A stretch of DNA of 64,000 nucleotides from Roseibacterium beibuensis. Lineage in GTDB: Bacteria; Pseudomonadota; Alphaproteobacteria; Rhodobacterales; Rhodobacteraceae. This document shows, piece by piece, positions 34,000-43,133 of this stretch. The position numbers and the translations under genes are program-made. Every line of letters begins with the position of its first letter. Positions within the stretch are counted from its first letter, which is position 1. The DNA is taken from contig NZ_BAABHW010000001.1 of the NCBI RefSeq assembly GCF_039542305.1, forward strand, positions 496,001-560,000, written 5' to 3'. Under the pieces are notes generated by a model that did no database searches, was not told where the DNA came from, and worked only from the letters and a program-made list of their open reading frames with translations.

Positions 34000-36210
34000 T
34001 CAGCCCTCGTGGACAAGAACGACCGTGGAGAGGGGCGGCAGGTAGATCTCGGTGCTGGCTGCCTGGCCGTGCAGCGGCTCGGATCGGGCCTCGACCGCAC
34101 CCATGTTGCCACGCCCTTGCCCGCCATAGATCTCGGCGTCGGTGTTCAGCGCCTCGCGCCAGCGGCCCGTGGCGGGCAGGCCCAGCTTGTAGGCCGGGCG
34201 TTCGACGGGCGTGAAGTTACACAGGACGACCGCGTTGGGGTCGTCCGGCCCGCCGCGGCGCAGCCACGCGTAGACGGAGTTCGCGGCATCGTCGGCCTCG
34301 ATCCACTGGAACCCTTGCGGGTCCGCATCCAGCGCATGCAGGGCAGGCGTGCCCCGGTAAAGCGTGTTGAGGTCGCGCACGAGCCGTTGCAGCCCGGCAT
34401 GGCGCGGATCGTCCAATGCGGCCCAGTCGATCTGGGCGTCATGGTTCCATTCGGATCGCTGGCCGAACTCCTGCCCCATGAACAGCAGTTTCTTGCCCGG
34501 ATGCCCCCACATGAAGCCGTAATAGGCGCGCAGGTTGGCCAGTTTCTCATCCTCGTTGCCGGGCATCTTGCCGAACATCGAGCCTTTGCCATGCACCACC
34601 TCGTCATGGCTGATCGGCAGGATGAAGTTCTCCGAAAAGGCGTAGGTCAGGCCGAAGGTCATCTGGTGATGGTGGTGGCGGCGGTGGATGGGTTCGCGCG
34701 ACATGTAGTCGAGCGTGTCGTTCATCCAGCCCATGTTCCACTTGTAGCCAAAGCCAAGCCCCCCCTGATCGACCGGCGCCGAGACCTTGGGGTAAGAGGT
34801 GCTTTCCTCGGCCACGGTCATGATGCCGGGCTGCGCGCCGTAGGTGGCGGCGTTCATCTCCTGCAACATGGCGATGGCTTCGTAGTTTTCGCGCCCGCCA
34901 TCCTTGTTGGGAACCCATTCGCCCTCGGCCCGGGAATAATCGCGGTAGAGCATCGAGGCCACGGCATCCACGCGCAACCCGTCGACATGGTATTCCTCAA
35001 GCCAGTAGATCGCGTTGGAGACGAGGTAGTTCTTAACCTCGGTCCGCCCGTAATTGTAGATCAGGGTGTTCCAGTCCTGGTGGAACCCCTCGCGCGGGTC
35101 GGCATGTTCGTAAAGCGCCGTGCCGTCGAAATGGCCGAGGCCATGCGGATCGGTCGGGAAATGCCCCGGCACCCAGTCCAGGATGACCCCAAGGCCTTTC
35201 TCGTGGGCAGCCGCGACGAGGTCGCGGAATTCATGTGGGGGGCCGTGGCGCACGGTCGGAGCGAACAGACCCACCGGCTGATAGCCCCATGATCCGTCGA
35301 ACGGGTATTCGCTGATCGGCATCAGCTCGATATGGGTGAAGCCCATGTCGGCAGCATACTCGACCAGTTCCTCTGCGGCCTCGACATAAGAGATCGGACG
35401 CCCGCCCGCCTTGCGTCGCCACGATCCCAGGTGCACCTCGTAGACCGAAATCGGCGCGGTGCGGGCATTGCGCCCGGCCCGCGTCTCCATCCAGTCGCCA
35501 TCGGGCCATCCGTAGCCGCGAATGTCACGCACCACCGAGGCGTTTTCCGGCGGGTGTTGCGAGCCAAAGCCGACCGGGTCGGCCTTGAGCGGGCCGAGTT
35601 TTCCGTCCGCACCGAGAAGTTCGTACTTGTAGGGTTCGCCTTCGCCGATGCCGGGAATGAAGATTTCCCACACGCCGGTATTGGCGCGGCGGCGCATGAC
35701 ATGGCGGCGGCCGTCCCAGAGGTTGAAGCCCCCGGCCACCGAGACGCGTTTCGCGTTCGGCGCCCAGACGGCGAAATGGGTGCCCTCCACGCCCTCATGG
35801 GTGATGACATGGGCGCCCAGCGCCTCCCACAGGCGTTTGTGGGAGCCTTCGCCCATCAGGTAGTCGTCGATCTCGCCCAGGACCGGGCCGAAGCGGTAGG
35901 GATCGTCGAACTCCCACGCGACACCACCGGGGGCGGTCGCGTGCAGGCGATACGGCGCGTCGCCCGGCACGGGGCCGAAGAATATGCCCTCATATTCTTT
36001 GGCCGGGGAAAGCGGGTAGGGGTCTTCAACCCCTTCGAGCTTTGCTGAAACGCTGTCCGCGCCCGGCAGGAACACGGTCACGATCCGGTCCCCATTTCGC
36101 TCATGCGGTCCAAGCAGCGAGAATGGATCGTCGAACTCACCTTTGAGGAGGCGGGCCAGGTTTTCGGGCGGGGCGATGTCGGTAGTCAGGTCGCGGTGAT
36201 CTGTTTGCAT
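34000..36210 (-). CDS. glgB: 1,4-alpha-glucan branching enzyme
   Basis: 736 residues. Double N-terminal CBM48-like regions (the first about 1-110, typical of long GlgB; the second with THFAVWAPNAKRVSVAGGFN) precede the GH13 barrel. Catalytic regions: VDGLRVDAVASMLYRDYSR with the nucleophile Asp, VAEESTSYPKV with the acid Glu, and LPISHDEVVHGKGSM. Introduces alpha-1,6 branches. It is transcribed opposite to the other glg genes, with the hydrolase gene downstream. Confidence 0.95.
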   Translation of the reverse strand: MQTDHRDLTTDIAPPENLARLLKGEFDDPFSLLGPHERNGDRIVTVFLPGADSVSAKLEGVEDPYPLSPAKEYEGIFFGPVPGDAPYRLHATAPGGVAWEFDDPYRFGPVLGEIDDYLMGEGSHKRLWEALGAHVITHEGVEGTHFAVWAPNAKRVSVAGGFNLWDGRRHVMRRRANTGVWEIFIPGIGEGEPYKYELLGADGKLGPLKADPVGFGSQHPPENASVVRDIRGYGWPDGDWMETRAGRNARTAPISVYEVHLGSWRRKAGGRPISYVEAAEELVEYAADMGFTHIELMPISEYPFDGSWGYQPVGLFAPTVRHGPPHEFRDLVAAAHEKGLGVILDWVPGHFPTDPHGLGHFDGTALYEHADPREGFHQDWNTLIYNYGRTEVKNYLVSNAIYWLEEYHVDGLRVDAVASMLYRDYSRAEGEWVPNKDGGRENYEAIAMLQEMNAATYGAQPGIMTVAEESTSYPKVSAPVDQGGLGFGYKWNMGWMNDTLDYMSREPIHRRHHHHQMTFGLTYAFSENFILPISHDEVVHGKGSMFGKMPGNEDEKLANLRAYYGFMWGHPGKKLLFMGQEFGQRSEWNHDAQIDWAALDDPRHAGLQRLVRDLNTLYRGTPALHALDADPQGFQWIEADDAANSVYAWLRRGGPDDPNAVVLCNFTPVERPAYKLGLPATGRWREALNTDAEIYGGQGRGNMGAVEARSEPLHGQAASTEIYLPPLSTVVLVHEG

Positions 36211-36335
36211 GTGCAGAAAGGATAGGGATTATCCCTTGAACATCAACCGGCTTGCGGGCTTGCGGGCGATTTCCGGCCGGTGATTTGGCCTTCAGTGGAC
36301 GGTAGTTCAGCTTGTTTTCAAAGGGCTAGCGAAAA

Positions 36336-36366
36336 GCGCGCCACGCCGGGGACGGGCATGGCGCGC
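36336..36366 (-). terminator. terminator of the hup-hyp cluster
   Basis: GCGCGCCA and TGGCGCGC form a perfect 8-bp stem with a 15-nt loop, 36 nt after the hypX stop. On the minus strand TTTTCG follows. This is the probable rho-independent end of the 21-kb hydrogenase cluster. Confidence 0.7.
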
Positions 36367-36402
36367 AGCTCGGACCATGGGTGGGAGAGGCCGCCCCTGG
36401 AG

Positions 36403-38064
36403 CTACGTGCCCGTCAGGTAAAGCGGCGTGCGCGATTTTGGGACCTTGGTGATGTAGTTGTGGCGGGCCACGTGGTAGCTGGTATCGAACCCGAAAAAGT
36501 TAAGGCGCATCTGCGCCAGTTCCTCGTCGCGATAGGCGGAAAGCGGTTTCTGCGCCTCGTCATGCATGCGATCGGCCTGTTTCCGGGCCAATGTCGCGTC
36601 GAACGCGTCCGATGCGACCCGAGTTTGCACAAATTCGAGTGCTTGGCTGTCGGCTTCTTCCGGCGTTCCGGTCAGCATGCGGTCGATCAGCCCCAATCGC
36701 GCGGCCTCGGGGGCCGATAGGGGCAGACGCGTTTCCATCAGCGCCTTGGCCCCCGCCTCGCCGAGGCGGCGGGGCAGAAGGTAAGTCCAGTATTCCGACC
36801 CGTAGAGGTTGCCCATGTTCTTGTAATGCGGGTTCAAGACGGCGGTATCTATGGCCAGCACTTCGTCAGCGGCCAGCGCCATGAAAACGCCCCCGGCACC
36901 GGCATTCCCGCGCATGGCAGACACCACCCACTTGTCGCGAGCCTCCAACAGGGCGAGGCAGACGTCGTCGATGGCCTCGATCAGTTCCAGCGAGGCTTCT
37001 GCGGGGCTGTCGCTGGCCTCGATCGTGGCGAGATCGATACCGTTCGACCAGAAATCCGGGCCGCCCGTCAGCAAGAGCGCCTTGGCGTCCGAGGCGGAGG
37101 CGGCGCGGATGGCTGCTTCGAGCGCGCGGCAGCGGTCGTGGTTCATCGCGCCGTTGTGAAAGGGAAAGCGGATCAAGACCACATTGCCGTGTCGCTCGAC
37201 CTCAACCGCACCGGGCGTGTCGTCGGAAACGATCGTCGGCGGCAGTGGAAGGCCCAGAAGGCGCAAGGCGTGTGTCGCTGGCAGTTTGAGGGCGCGGGTT
37301 TCGCCGGGCAACGTGACGCGAAGCTGGCCGATCCAGACGCTGCCATCGGAAGTGGCGCGCAGGATCGCCTCGCCGCTATGGCCAACAATCTCGCCCGGAG
37401 TGCCGGTCTGATCGGACGGATGGGCGTCATGGAGCCAGACGGACTGGCCCCCGATCTCGTCGCGTACGCCCGGGTGACCGTCAGAGGCGCGGATGCGGCG
37501 CAGCACGGCCTCGGTGGTCATCGCGGACCAATCGATGGCGCGATCTGATTGGGTCATCGCGGGCCGGGCCGGAACGTCGGGGCAGTTGGCATCGCGTTGC
37601 GGTCCAGCGGCGCGCGTGAACCGGTCCAGCGCTTCGTGCAGGGCCGCAACGGCGGCCTCGGTCACTTCGCGCCGGTAGAGGCTGGATTTCGTGGCCGCGC
37701 GAATGGGGAAGGTCCGATGCGCCCAGACGGGGCCGGTGTCCATCTCTGCCGCGGCCCCGAGGATCGTGACGCCCCAGGTTTCGGCACCGTCGAGGATCGC
37801 CCAGTCAAGCGCGCTTGGCCCCTTGTCCCCCAGCGGTCCGGGATGGACGATCATCGTTGGCACCGCGCGGCAAACATCCTCGGGGATCGCGCGCTTGAGA
37901 AACGGGGCGATCAGCAGGTCTGGCCGACGCTCGAACACCGCGCGCCTCGTCACGGCATCGTTGATGTCGAGTTCCACCGAAAGGTCATGCCCGGCGGCGG
38001 CCAGCTCCAGCCAGATGCGTTGCGTCAGGCTGTTGAAGGCGTGGGTCAGCAGAAGAATTCGCAT
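36403..38064 (-). CDS. hypX: hydrogenase maturation protein HypX
   Basis: 553 residues in two domains. Residues 1-250 are formyltransferase-like (MRILLLTHAFNSLTQRIW, then HPGPLGDKGPSALDWAIL). The remainder is enoyl-CoA hydratase/isomerase-like (AMRGNAGAGGVFMALAADEV). HypX is known to generate the CO ligand of the [NiFe] centre from formyl-tetrahydrofolate via formyl-CoA, which supports hydrogenase assembly in air. Last gene of the cluster; its ATG shares one base with the hypE stop (TGATG). Confidence 0.9.
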   Translation of the reverse strand: MRILLLTHAFNSLTQRIWLELAAAGHDLSVELDINDAVTRRAVFERRPDLLIAPFLKRAIPEDVCRAVPTMIVHPGPLGDKGPSALDWAILDGAETWGVTILGAAAEMDTGPVWAHRTFPIRAATKSSLYRREVTEAAVAALHEALDRFTRAAGPQRDANCPDVPARPAMTQSDRAIDWSAMTTEAVLRRIRASDGHPGVRDEIGGQSVWLHDAHPSDQTGTPGEIVGHSGEAILRATSDGSVWIGQLRVTLPGETRALKLPATHALRLLGLPLPPTIVSDDTPGAVEVERHGNVVLIRFPFHNGAMNHDRCRALEAAIRAASASDAKALLLTGGPDFWSNGIDLATIEASDSPAEASLELIEAIDDVCLALLEARDKWVVSAMRGNAGAGGVFMALAADEVLAIDTAVLNPHYKNMGNLYGSEYWTYLLPRRLGEAGAKALMETRLPLSAPEAARLGLIDRMLTGTPEEADSQALEFVQTRVASDAFDATLARKQADRMHDEAQKPLSAYRDEELAQMRLNFFGFDTSYHVARHNYITKVPKSRTPLYLTGT

Positions 38065-39089
38065 CAGCAGATCCTCGGGAGTTGTTCGCCGGCGATCCAG
38101 TCCACCATGCGGCGGCCGCCGAAGGCGGTCTCCATCTCGACGAAATGATCAGGGTCTTCGCCCACCTCGCCCACGATGGCCGCGTCGATGCCCAACGGGT
38201 GCGCGCGCATCGCGGAAAGGGCGGCCTCGGCCTCCGCGGCAGGCACAATGGCGACGAGTTTGCCCTCGTTGGCCACGTAGAGCGGGTCGAGGCCCAGGAT
38301 CTCGCAAGCCCCGGCCACGGCGGGTCGGATCGGGAGGGCCTCCTCGGCGATGCTGATGCCGACCCCGCTGGCCTCGGCGATCTCGTTGAGGACGGCGGCC
38401 AACCCGCCCCGCGTCGGGTCACGCATCAGCCGCGTGCTCGGGGCGGCATCCAGCACCGCGGCGGCAAGCCCGTTCAATGCGGCGCAATCGCTGACGATGT
38501 CGGTCTGGAAATCAAAGCCCTCGCGGCTGCCCATGACCGCCACGCCGTGATCGCCGAGCGTGCCCGAGACAAGCACCTTGTCGCCGGGCTGCGCGTTCCG
38601 GGCCGAGAGGGACACCCCCTCGCGCACCTGTCCGAAGCCGGTCGTCGTGATGAAGACCCCGTCGCCCTTGCCGCGCTCGACCACCTTGGTGTCGCCCGTC
38701 ACGATCCGAACGCCCGCGGCCCGCGCAGCCCCGGCCATGGACGCGACGATGCGCGAAAGATCAGCCAGCGGCAGGCCCTCTTCGATGATGAAGGAACAGG
38801 TCAATGCGACCGGGTCCGCACCGCCCATGGCCACGTCGTTCACCGTTCCGTTGACGGCAAGCGATCCGATATCTCCGCCCGGAAAGAAAAGAGGCGAGAC
38901 CACGAACCCATCGGTGGACACGGCCATGCGCCCGGCGGGGAAGGACAGGATCGCCTGGTCCTCTTCTCCGGTCAGCAGGTCGTTGCCGAACGCGGCCACG
39001 AATAGCCGTTGGATCAGGTCGGCCATGTCGCGGCCGCCAGCGCCGTGGCTCATCTCGACCACGCCGTTCTCGAAGGATGCATGTTTCAT
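38064..39089 (-). CDS. hypE: hydrogenase maturation protein HypE
   Basis: 341 residues from the ATG at 39089 (MKHASFENGVVEMSHGAGGR). AIR-synthase-like ATPase that dehydrates the S-carbamoyl group on its C-terminal Cys to thiocyanate, the source of the CN ligands. The C-terminus is PRIC, the expected acceptor Cys. The ATP-binding region includes SVNGTVNDVAMGG-like AVNGTVNDVAMGGADP. Its start overlaps hypD by 4 bp. Confidence 0.95.
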   Translation of the reverse strand: MKHASFENGVVEMSHGAGGRDMADLIQRLFVAAFGNDLLTGEEDQAILSFPAGRMAVSTDGFVVSPLFFPGGDIGSLAVNGTVNDVAMGGADPVALTCSFIIEEGLPLADLSRIVASMAGAARAAGVRIVTGDTKVVERGKGDGVFITTTGFGQVREGVSLSARNAQPGDKVLVSGTLGDHGVAVMGSREGFDFQTDIVSDCAALNGLAAAVLDAAPSTRLMRDPTRGGLAAVLNEIAEASGVGISIAEEALPIRPAVAGACEILGLDPLYVANEGKLVAIVPAAEAEAALSAMRAHPLGIDAAIVGEVGEDPDHFVEMETAFGGRRMVDWIAGEQLPRIC

Positions 39090-40234
39090 TCTGCGGCCTC
39101 CATCCGGGCGGGGGCAGCCCTGCGGCGGCCATACTTGAAATAGGCGGCACAGGCGCCTTCGTCCGAGACCATGCAGGACCCAAGCGGCGTTTGCGGCGTG
39201 CATTGCTTGCCGAACAGTTTGCAATCCGTCGGGATCGCCGCGCCGCGCAGGATCTTGGGGCAGTCGCAGGCCTTGTTCTCCATCGCCCGGCCCGGCTGCA
39301 TGTCAAAGCGCCGTTCGGCATCGAAATCGGCAAACCGGTCGCGCAGGCGGAAGGCGGAGTAGGGCACATGGCCAAGCCCGCGCCATTCGAAGCTGCGCCG
39401 CAACTCGAAAACTTCGGCGACCATGGCCTTGGCCGCGGCGTTGCCTGCCGGCGTCACGGCACGGGTGTACTGGTTTTCCACCTCGGCGCGGCCCTCGTTG
39501 ATCTGGCGGATCAGCATCAGGATGGATTGCATAACGTCCAGCGGCTCGAACCCTGCGATGACCACGGGCTTGCGGAATTCCTCGGCGAAGTAGTCGTAAG
39601 GCTGCGAGCCGATCACCACCGAGACATGCGCCGGGCCCAGAAACCCGTCGATTTCGACCGCGTCCATGTCGCGGATTTCGGGCGCTTCGAGGATGTTGGT
39701 GATCGCAGCGGGCGTCAGGACGTGGTTGCAGAAGACCGTGAAGTTCCGCAGGCCCTTGGCCTCGGCCACCTTCAGCGCGACGGCCGTTGGCGGTGTGGTC
39801 GTCTCGAACCCGATGGCGAAGAACACGACCTGCCGATCGGGGTTGTCTTCAGCCAGTTTGATCGCGTCCATGGTCGAGCCGACCATCCGGACGTCCGCCC
39901 CCTCGGCGCGGGCCTTCAGCAGGCTTTGCTTGCGGGAGCCGGGAACGCGCAGCATGTCCCCGTAGGTGCAGAGCGTGACGCCCTCGCGCCGCGCAAGCGC
40001 AATGGCCATGTCGAGGCGGGTGATCGGCAAAACGCAAACAGGGCAGCCGGGCCCATGGATCATGCGCACGTTGGACGGCAACAGATCCTTGACGCCGTAG
40101 CGAAAGATCGCGTGCGTGTGCCCGCCGCAAAACTCCATGAGACGGTAGTCGCGGTCCGGATTCACCTCGTCGCGCATCCGGGCGGCGAGCGCGCGGGCCA
40201 TGCGGGGGGCGCGGAAATCATCGACATATTTCAT
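39086..40234 (-). CDS. hypD: hydrogenase maturation protein HypD
   Basis: 382 residues. Iron-sulfur scaffold for the Fe(CN)2CO group together with HypC. Signatures: LMEFCGGHTHAIFRYG with Cys and His, HGPGCPVCVLP (redox Cys pair), and a C-terminal Cys cluster (CDCPKILRG, CKLFGKQCTP) for the 4Fe-4S centre. Overlaps hypC by 4 bp and hypE by 4 bp. Confidence 0.95.
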   Translation of the reverse strand: MKYVDDFRAPRMARALAARMRDEVNPDRDYRLMEFCGGHTHAIFRYGVKDLLPSNVRMIHGPGCPVCVLPITRLDMAIALARREGVTLCTYGDMLRVPGSRKQSLLKARAEGADVRMVGSTMDAIKLAEDNPDRQVVFFAIGFETTTPPTAVALKVAEAKGLRNFTVFCNHVLTPAAITNILEAPEIRDMDAVEIDGFLGPAHVSVVIGSQPYDYFAEEFRKPVVIAGFEPLDVMQSILMLIRQINEGRAEVENQYTRAVTPAGNAAAKAMVAEVFELRRSFEWRGLGHVPYSAFRLRDRFADFDAERRFDMQPGRAMENKACDCPKILRGAAIPTDCKLFGKQCTPQTPLGSCMVSDEGACAAYFKYGRRRAAPARMEAAE

Positions 40235-40464
40235 GATCTTGCCTCTTCGAGGGCGTCAAGTTCGGCCAGCGCGGCCAAGGTCGCTTCGGCCTCGTCCGGG
40301 TCGATCCGGCCAAGCGCGTAACCCACATGCACCAGCAGGAACTCCCCTTCGATGACGGGGCCGACCAGCACGGTGGACACGGTCTTGCGGGCCCCGCCGA
40401 GATCGATCTCGGCCAAGTCCCCGTCGAGGACGCGCGTTACCCGCGCAGGCACGGCATGGCACAT
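40231..40464 (-). CDS. hypC: hydrogenase maturation chaperone HypC
   Basis: 77 residues. Begins MCHAVPARV, where Cys2 binds the iron of the HypD complex (usual form MCLAIPG; the Gly is replaced here). Later segments VSTVLVGPV and FLLVHVGYALGRID fit the OB-like fold. Strong Shine-Dalgarno (GAGGAGG). Starts 4 nt after the hupR stop. Confidence 0.93.
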   Translation of the reverse strand: MCHAVPARVTRVLDGDLAEIDLGGARKTVSTVLVGPVIEGEFLLVHVGYALGRIDPDEAEATLAALAELDALEEARS

Positions 40465-40468
40465 GGGG

Positions 40469-41953
40469 TCATTCCTCCTCGTTTTGATCTTCGGTCTGGC
40501 TGTGGGGCGTGATGCCGTAGCGGTCCAGTTTCGCGCGCAGGCCGACGCGGGACAGGCCCAGTTCGGCGGCGGCGCGGCTCTTGTTCCAGCGCAGGCGGGT
40601 CAGGGTTTCGCGCAGGATGCGCATCTCGATCAGTTCGATGCGGTCCTTGAGCGGGCCGGTGCCCGTCATGACGGCCTCGGCCGTGCGATCGGCGCCGTCT
40701 TCGCCGGGCGGGGCCTGAAGGATGTGGCGCGAGATCAGTTCGGGGCCGAGGATGCGATCCTGCGCGAAGATCAACAGGCGCGTGACCTCGTTCGCCAACT
40801 CCTTGAGGTTGCCGGGCCAATCGTAGTTCTCGAGAAATTCGAGCGCGGCGTCCGATAGGCCCTGAACCGGCTTGCCGTGGGCAGAGGCCGCATCGAACAG
40901 GATGTTGCGCGCAAGGACCGACACGTCGCCGCGCCGCGCCCGCAACGGCGGAACGGAAATCTCGGCCACCGACAGCGCGTAGAACAGGTCCGAGCGGAAC
41001 TGGCCGTCCGCAACCTGTGCCTTCAGGTCGCGGTGGCTGCCGGTCATCAGGCGCAGGCTGCTGGTCAGCGTTTCGTGCCCGCCCACGGGCTGAAACGCCC
41101 CCTCGGTCACGACGCGCAGCAAGGCGAGTTGCATGCGCGGGCTGAGCGTGTCGATCCCGTTCAGAAACAACGTTCCCCGGTCGGCCTTCTGGAAGAGGCC
41201 GATGCGGTTGGAGGGCTGGCCGGGCAAGGCGCCGCGCTTTGCGCCGAAAAGCTCGATCTCAAGCAACTCGTCCGACAATCCGGCGCAGTTCAGCTCGTGG
41301 AACGGTTTGTCCGATCGCAGCGAGGTATAATGCATCGCCCGCGCCAGCATTGTCTTGCCGGTGCCTGCCTCGCCCTGGATCAGGACGGGAACATCGAAGC
41401 TGGCGTATTGGCGGGCCTGCGTAACGACCGCGTTCATGGGCGAATTCGGCGCGCGCAAGACGTTCTCGAACCCCAACCCTTCGCGAAGGGCCTTTCGGCG
41501 TTGCTCGACCTGGCTTTCCGCCTGGGTCGAGAGGTAGCGCATTTCCAGCGCCATGCGGTCGTGATCGCGGCTGAGTTCGAATAGTTGCGTGGCGTTGCGC
41601 GCCGCCATCAGAAGCTGATCGGGGTGCCAGGGCTTGGTCACGAACTGGTAGATACCGGCATCGTTGATCGCCGCGATCATGTCGTTCGAGTCGGTATAGC
41701 CGGTGATGATGATGCGGATCGTTTCCGGCCAGCGGTCGCGCACTTCGGTCAGGAATTCGACCCCGGACTTGCCCGGCATCCGCTGGTCGCAGAAGATGAC
41801 CTCGACGAAGTGCTCTTCCATCAACTGCCACCCTTCGGCGGCGTTGCTGGCCGTCAGACACTCGAAGTCATCCTCAAGCGCCATGCGCATCGCCGCGAGG
41901 GAATGTGCCTCGTCGTCGATCAGCAGGATGGAGGGCAATTGCTGCGTGTTCAT
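40469..41953 (-). CDS. hupR: hydrogenase response regulator HupR
   Basis: 494 residues from the ATG at 41953. Receiver domain with DD at 13-14 and phospho-Asp56 (FCDQRMPGKSG). NtrC-type AAA+ domain with an intact Walker A (GEAGTGKT, 194-201). The sigma54-contact loop is GALPGQ (241-246) instead of GAFTGA, and the Walker B is LFLNGID instead of LFLDEI. The C-terminus carries a Fis-type helix-turn-helix (NKSRAAAELGLSRVGLRAKL). R. capsulatus HupR activates hupSL with sigma70 polymerase, and this degenerate core agrees with that. It receives phosphate from HupT. Embedded between hypB and hypC. Confidence 0.93.
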   Translation of the reverse strand: MNTQQLPSILLIDDEAHSLAAMRMALEDDFECLTASNAAEGWQLMEEHFVEVIFCDQRMPGKSGVEFLTEVRDRWPETIRIIITGYTDSNDMIAAINDAGIYQFVTKPWHPDQLLMAARNATQLFELSRDHDRMALEMRYLSTQAESQVEQRRKALREGLGFENVLRAPNSPMNAVVTQARQYASFDVPVLIQGEAGTGKTMLARAMHYTSLRSDKPFHELNCAGLSDELLEIELFGAKRGALPGQPSNRIGLFQKADRGTLFLNGIDTLSPRMQLALLRVVTEGAFQPVGGHETLTSSLRLMTGSHRDLKAQVADGQFRSDLFYALSVAEISVPPLRARRGDVSVLARNILFDAASAHGKPVQGLSDAALEFLENYDWPGNLKELANEVTRLLIFAQDRILGPELISRHILQAPPGEDGADRTAEAVMTGTGPLKDRIELIEMRILRETLTRLRWNKSRAAAELGLSRVGLRAKLDRYGITPHSQTEDQNEEE

Positions 41954-42792
41954 TCGGCGGCCTGTGGGCGGTGGGTCTTTTCGGCAAGGCGCGCGTGCAA
42001 CCAGGTCAACCAGTCCTGCATGCCCTCGCCGGTGCGGGCCGAGATGCGCAGGATCTCGATCCCGGGGTTCACGCGGCGCAGGTTCTCCTCGTACAGGTCG
42101 AGGTCCACGTCGCAATGCGGGGCGAGGTCGACCTTGTTGAGCAGCGCCAGCCGCGAGGCCGTGAACATGTCGGGGTATTTCAACGGCTTATCCTCTCCCT
42201 CGGTGACCGAGAGGATCGCGACCTTGCAATCCTCGCCGAGATCGAACCCGGCGGGACAGACGAGGTTGCCCACGTTCTCGATGAACAGCAAGCTGTCGCG
42301 GGCGAGGTCGAGATGGTCCATCGCGTGCCCGACCATATGCCCGTCGAGGTGGCAGCCCTTGCCAGTGTTGACCTGCACGGCAGGTGCACCGGTGGCCCGG
42401 ATACGGTCGGCGTCATGCGCCGTCTGCTGGTCGCCCTCGATCACGGCCAGCGGTTGGTCGCCAAGCGTTTCGATGGTCCTGCACAGAAGCGTGGTCTTTC
42501 CCGACCCGGGCGAGGAAACGAGGTTCACGGCAAAGACGCCACGTCCCTTGAGAAAGGCCCGGTTCTCGGCGGCGTAGCGATCGTTCTTGGCCAGGATGCC
42601 CGTCTCGATCTCGATCAGACGTTCCTGTGACATGCCGGGCACGGCAACACCCGCGGGGCCGTGGCCATAGTGGATGTCCCCATGGGTGCCATGATGATGA
42701 TGGTCATGCCCATGTTCGTGGTGATGATCATGGGAATGGTCGTTTCCATGCCCTTCGACCTTGGCGTCACCGCAACCGCAAACCGTGCACAT
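41950..42792 (-). CDS. hypB: hydrogenase nickel incorporation GTPase HypB
   Basis: 280 residues. The N-terminal MCTVCGCGD holds the high-affinity nickel Cys motif. A His-rich stretch at about residues 15-44 can store nickel. The SIMIBI GTPase domain has P-loop SSPGSGKTT (93-101), and NKVD confers guanine specificity. Delivers Ni to the large subunit with HypA. Overlaps hupR by 4 bp; shares one base with the hypA stop. Confidence 0.95.
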   Translation of the reverse strand: MCTVCGCGDAKVEGHGNDHSHDHHHEHGHDHHHHGTHGDIHYGHGPAGVAVPGMSQERLIEIETGILAKNDRYAAENRAFLKGRGVFAVNLVSSPGSGKTTLLCRTIETLGDQPLAVIEGDQQTAHDADRIRATGAPAVQVNTGKGCHLDGHMVGHAMDHLDLARDSLLFIENVGNLVCPAGFDLGEDCKVAILSVTEGEDKPLKYPDMFTASRLALLNKVDLAPHCDVDLDLYEENLRRVNPGIEILRISARTGEGMQDWLTWLHARLAEKTHRPQAAE

Positions 42793-43133
42793 CAGACTAC
42801 CTCCAGATCCTTGACCCGCATTTCATCGCCGCCGACCGGCATCAGTTTTCCGCCACCGCAATCGGGGCAGGGGTCGAGCCTGTCGGCGATCTCGACCTCT
42901 TTCATGCAATCGTAGCAGAGCGCGCGGCCCGGCAGGTCGATCATAATCAGTCGCGCGCCCTCGGCCGGAGAGCCTCGCATCACCACGTCGAAGGCGAATT
43001 CAAGGGCCGGCTTTTCGACCCCGGCAAAACGCCCGATCTCGACCCGGACGCAGGTAACGCGGGTGGCGCGGTGCCGTCGCGCCTGATCTTCGATCACCTC
43101 GCGGATGCCCTCGCAGAGCGACATTTCATGCAT
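42792..43133 (-). CDS. hypA: hydrogenase nickel chaperone HypA
   Basis: 113 residues from the ATG at 43133. MHEMSLCEGI provides the nickel-binding His2. Zinc site Cys73, 76, 89 and 92 (CYDC and CPDC). Works with HypB in nickel insertion. The start lies 8 bp inside the end of hupK. Confidence 0.95.
   Translation of the reverse strand: MHEMSLCEGIREVIEDQARRHRATRVTCVRVEIGRFAGVEKPALEFAFDVVMRGSPAEGARLIMIDLPGRALCYDCMKEVEIADRLDPCPDCGGGKLMPVGGDEMRVKDLEVV

Noticed and set aside
32365..35292. Long open frame antisense to glgB and the GH13 gene
   Set aside because: Spans two clear genes and their intergenic gap on the other strand; no motif, so a GC-bias shadow.
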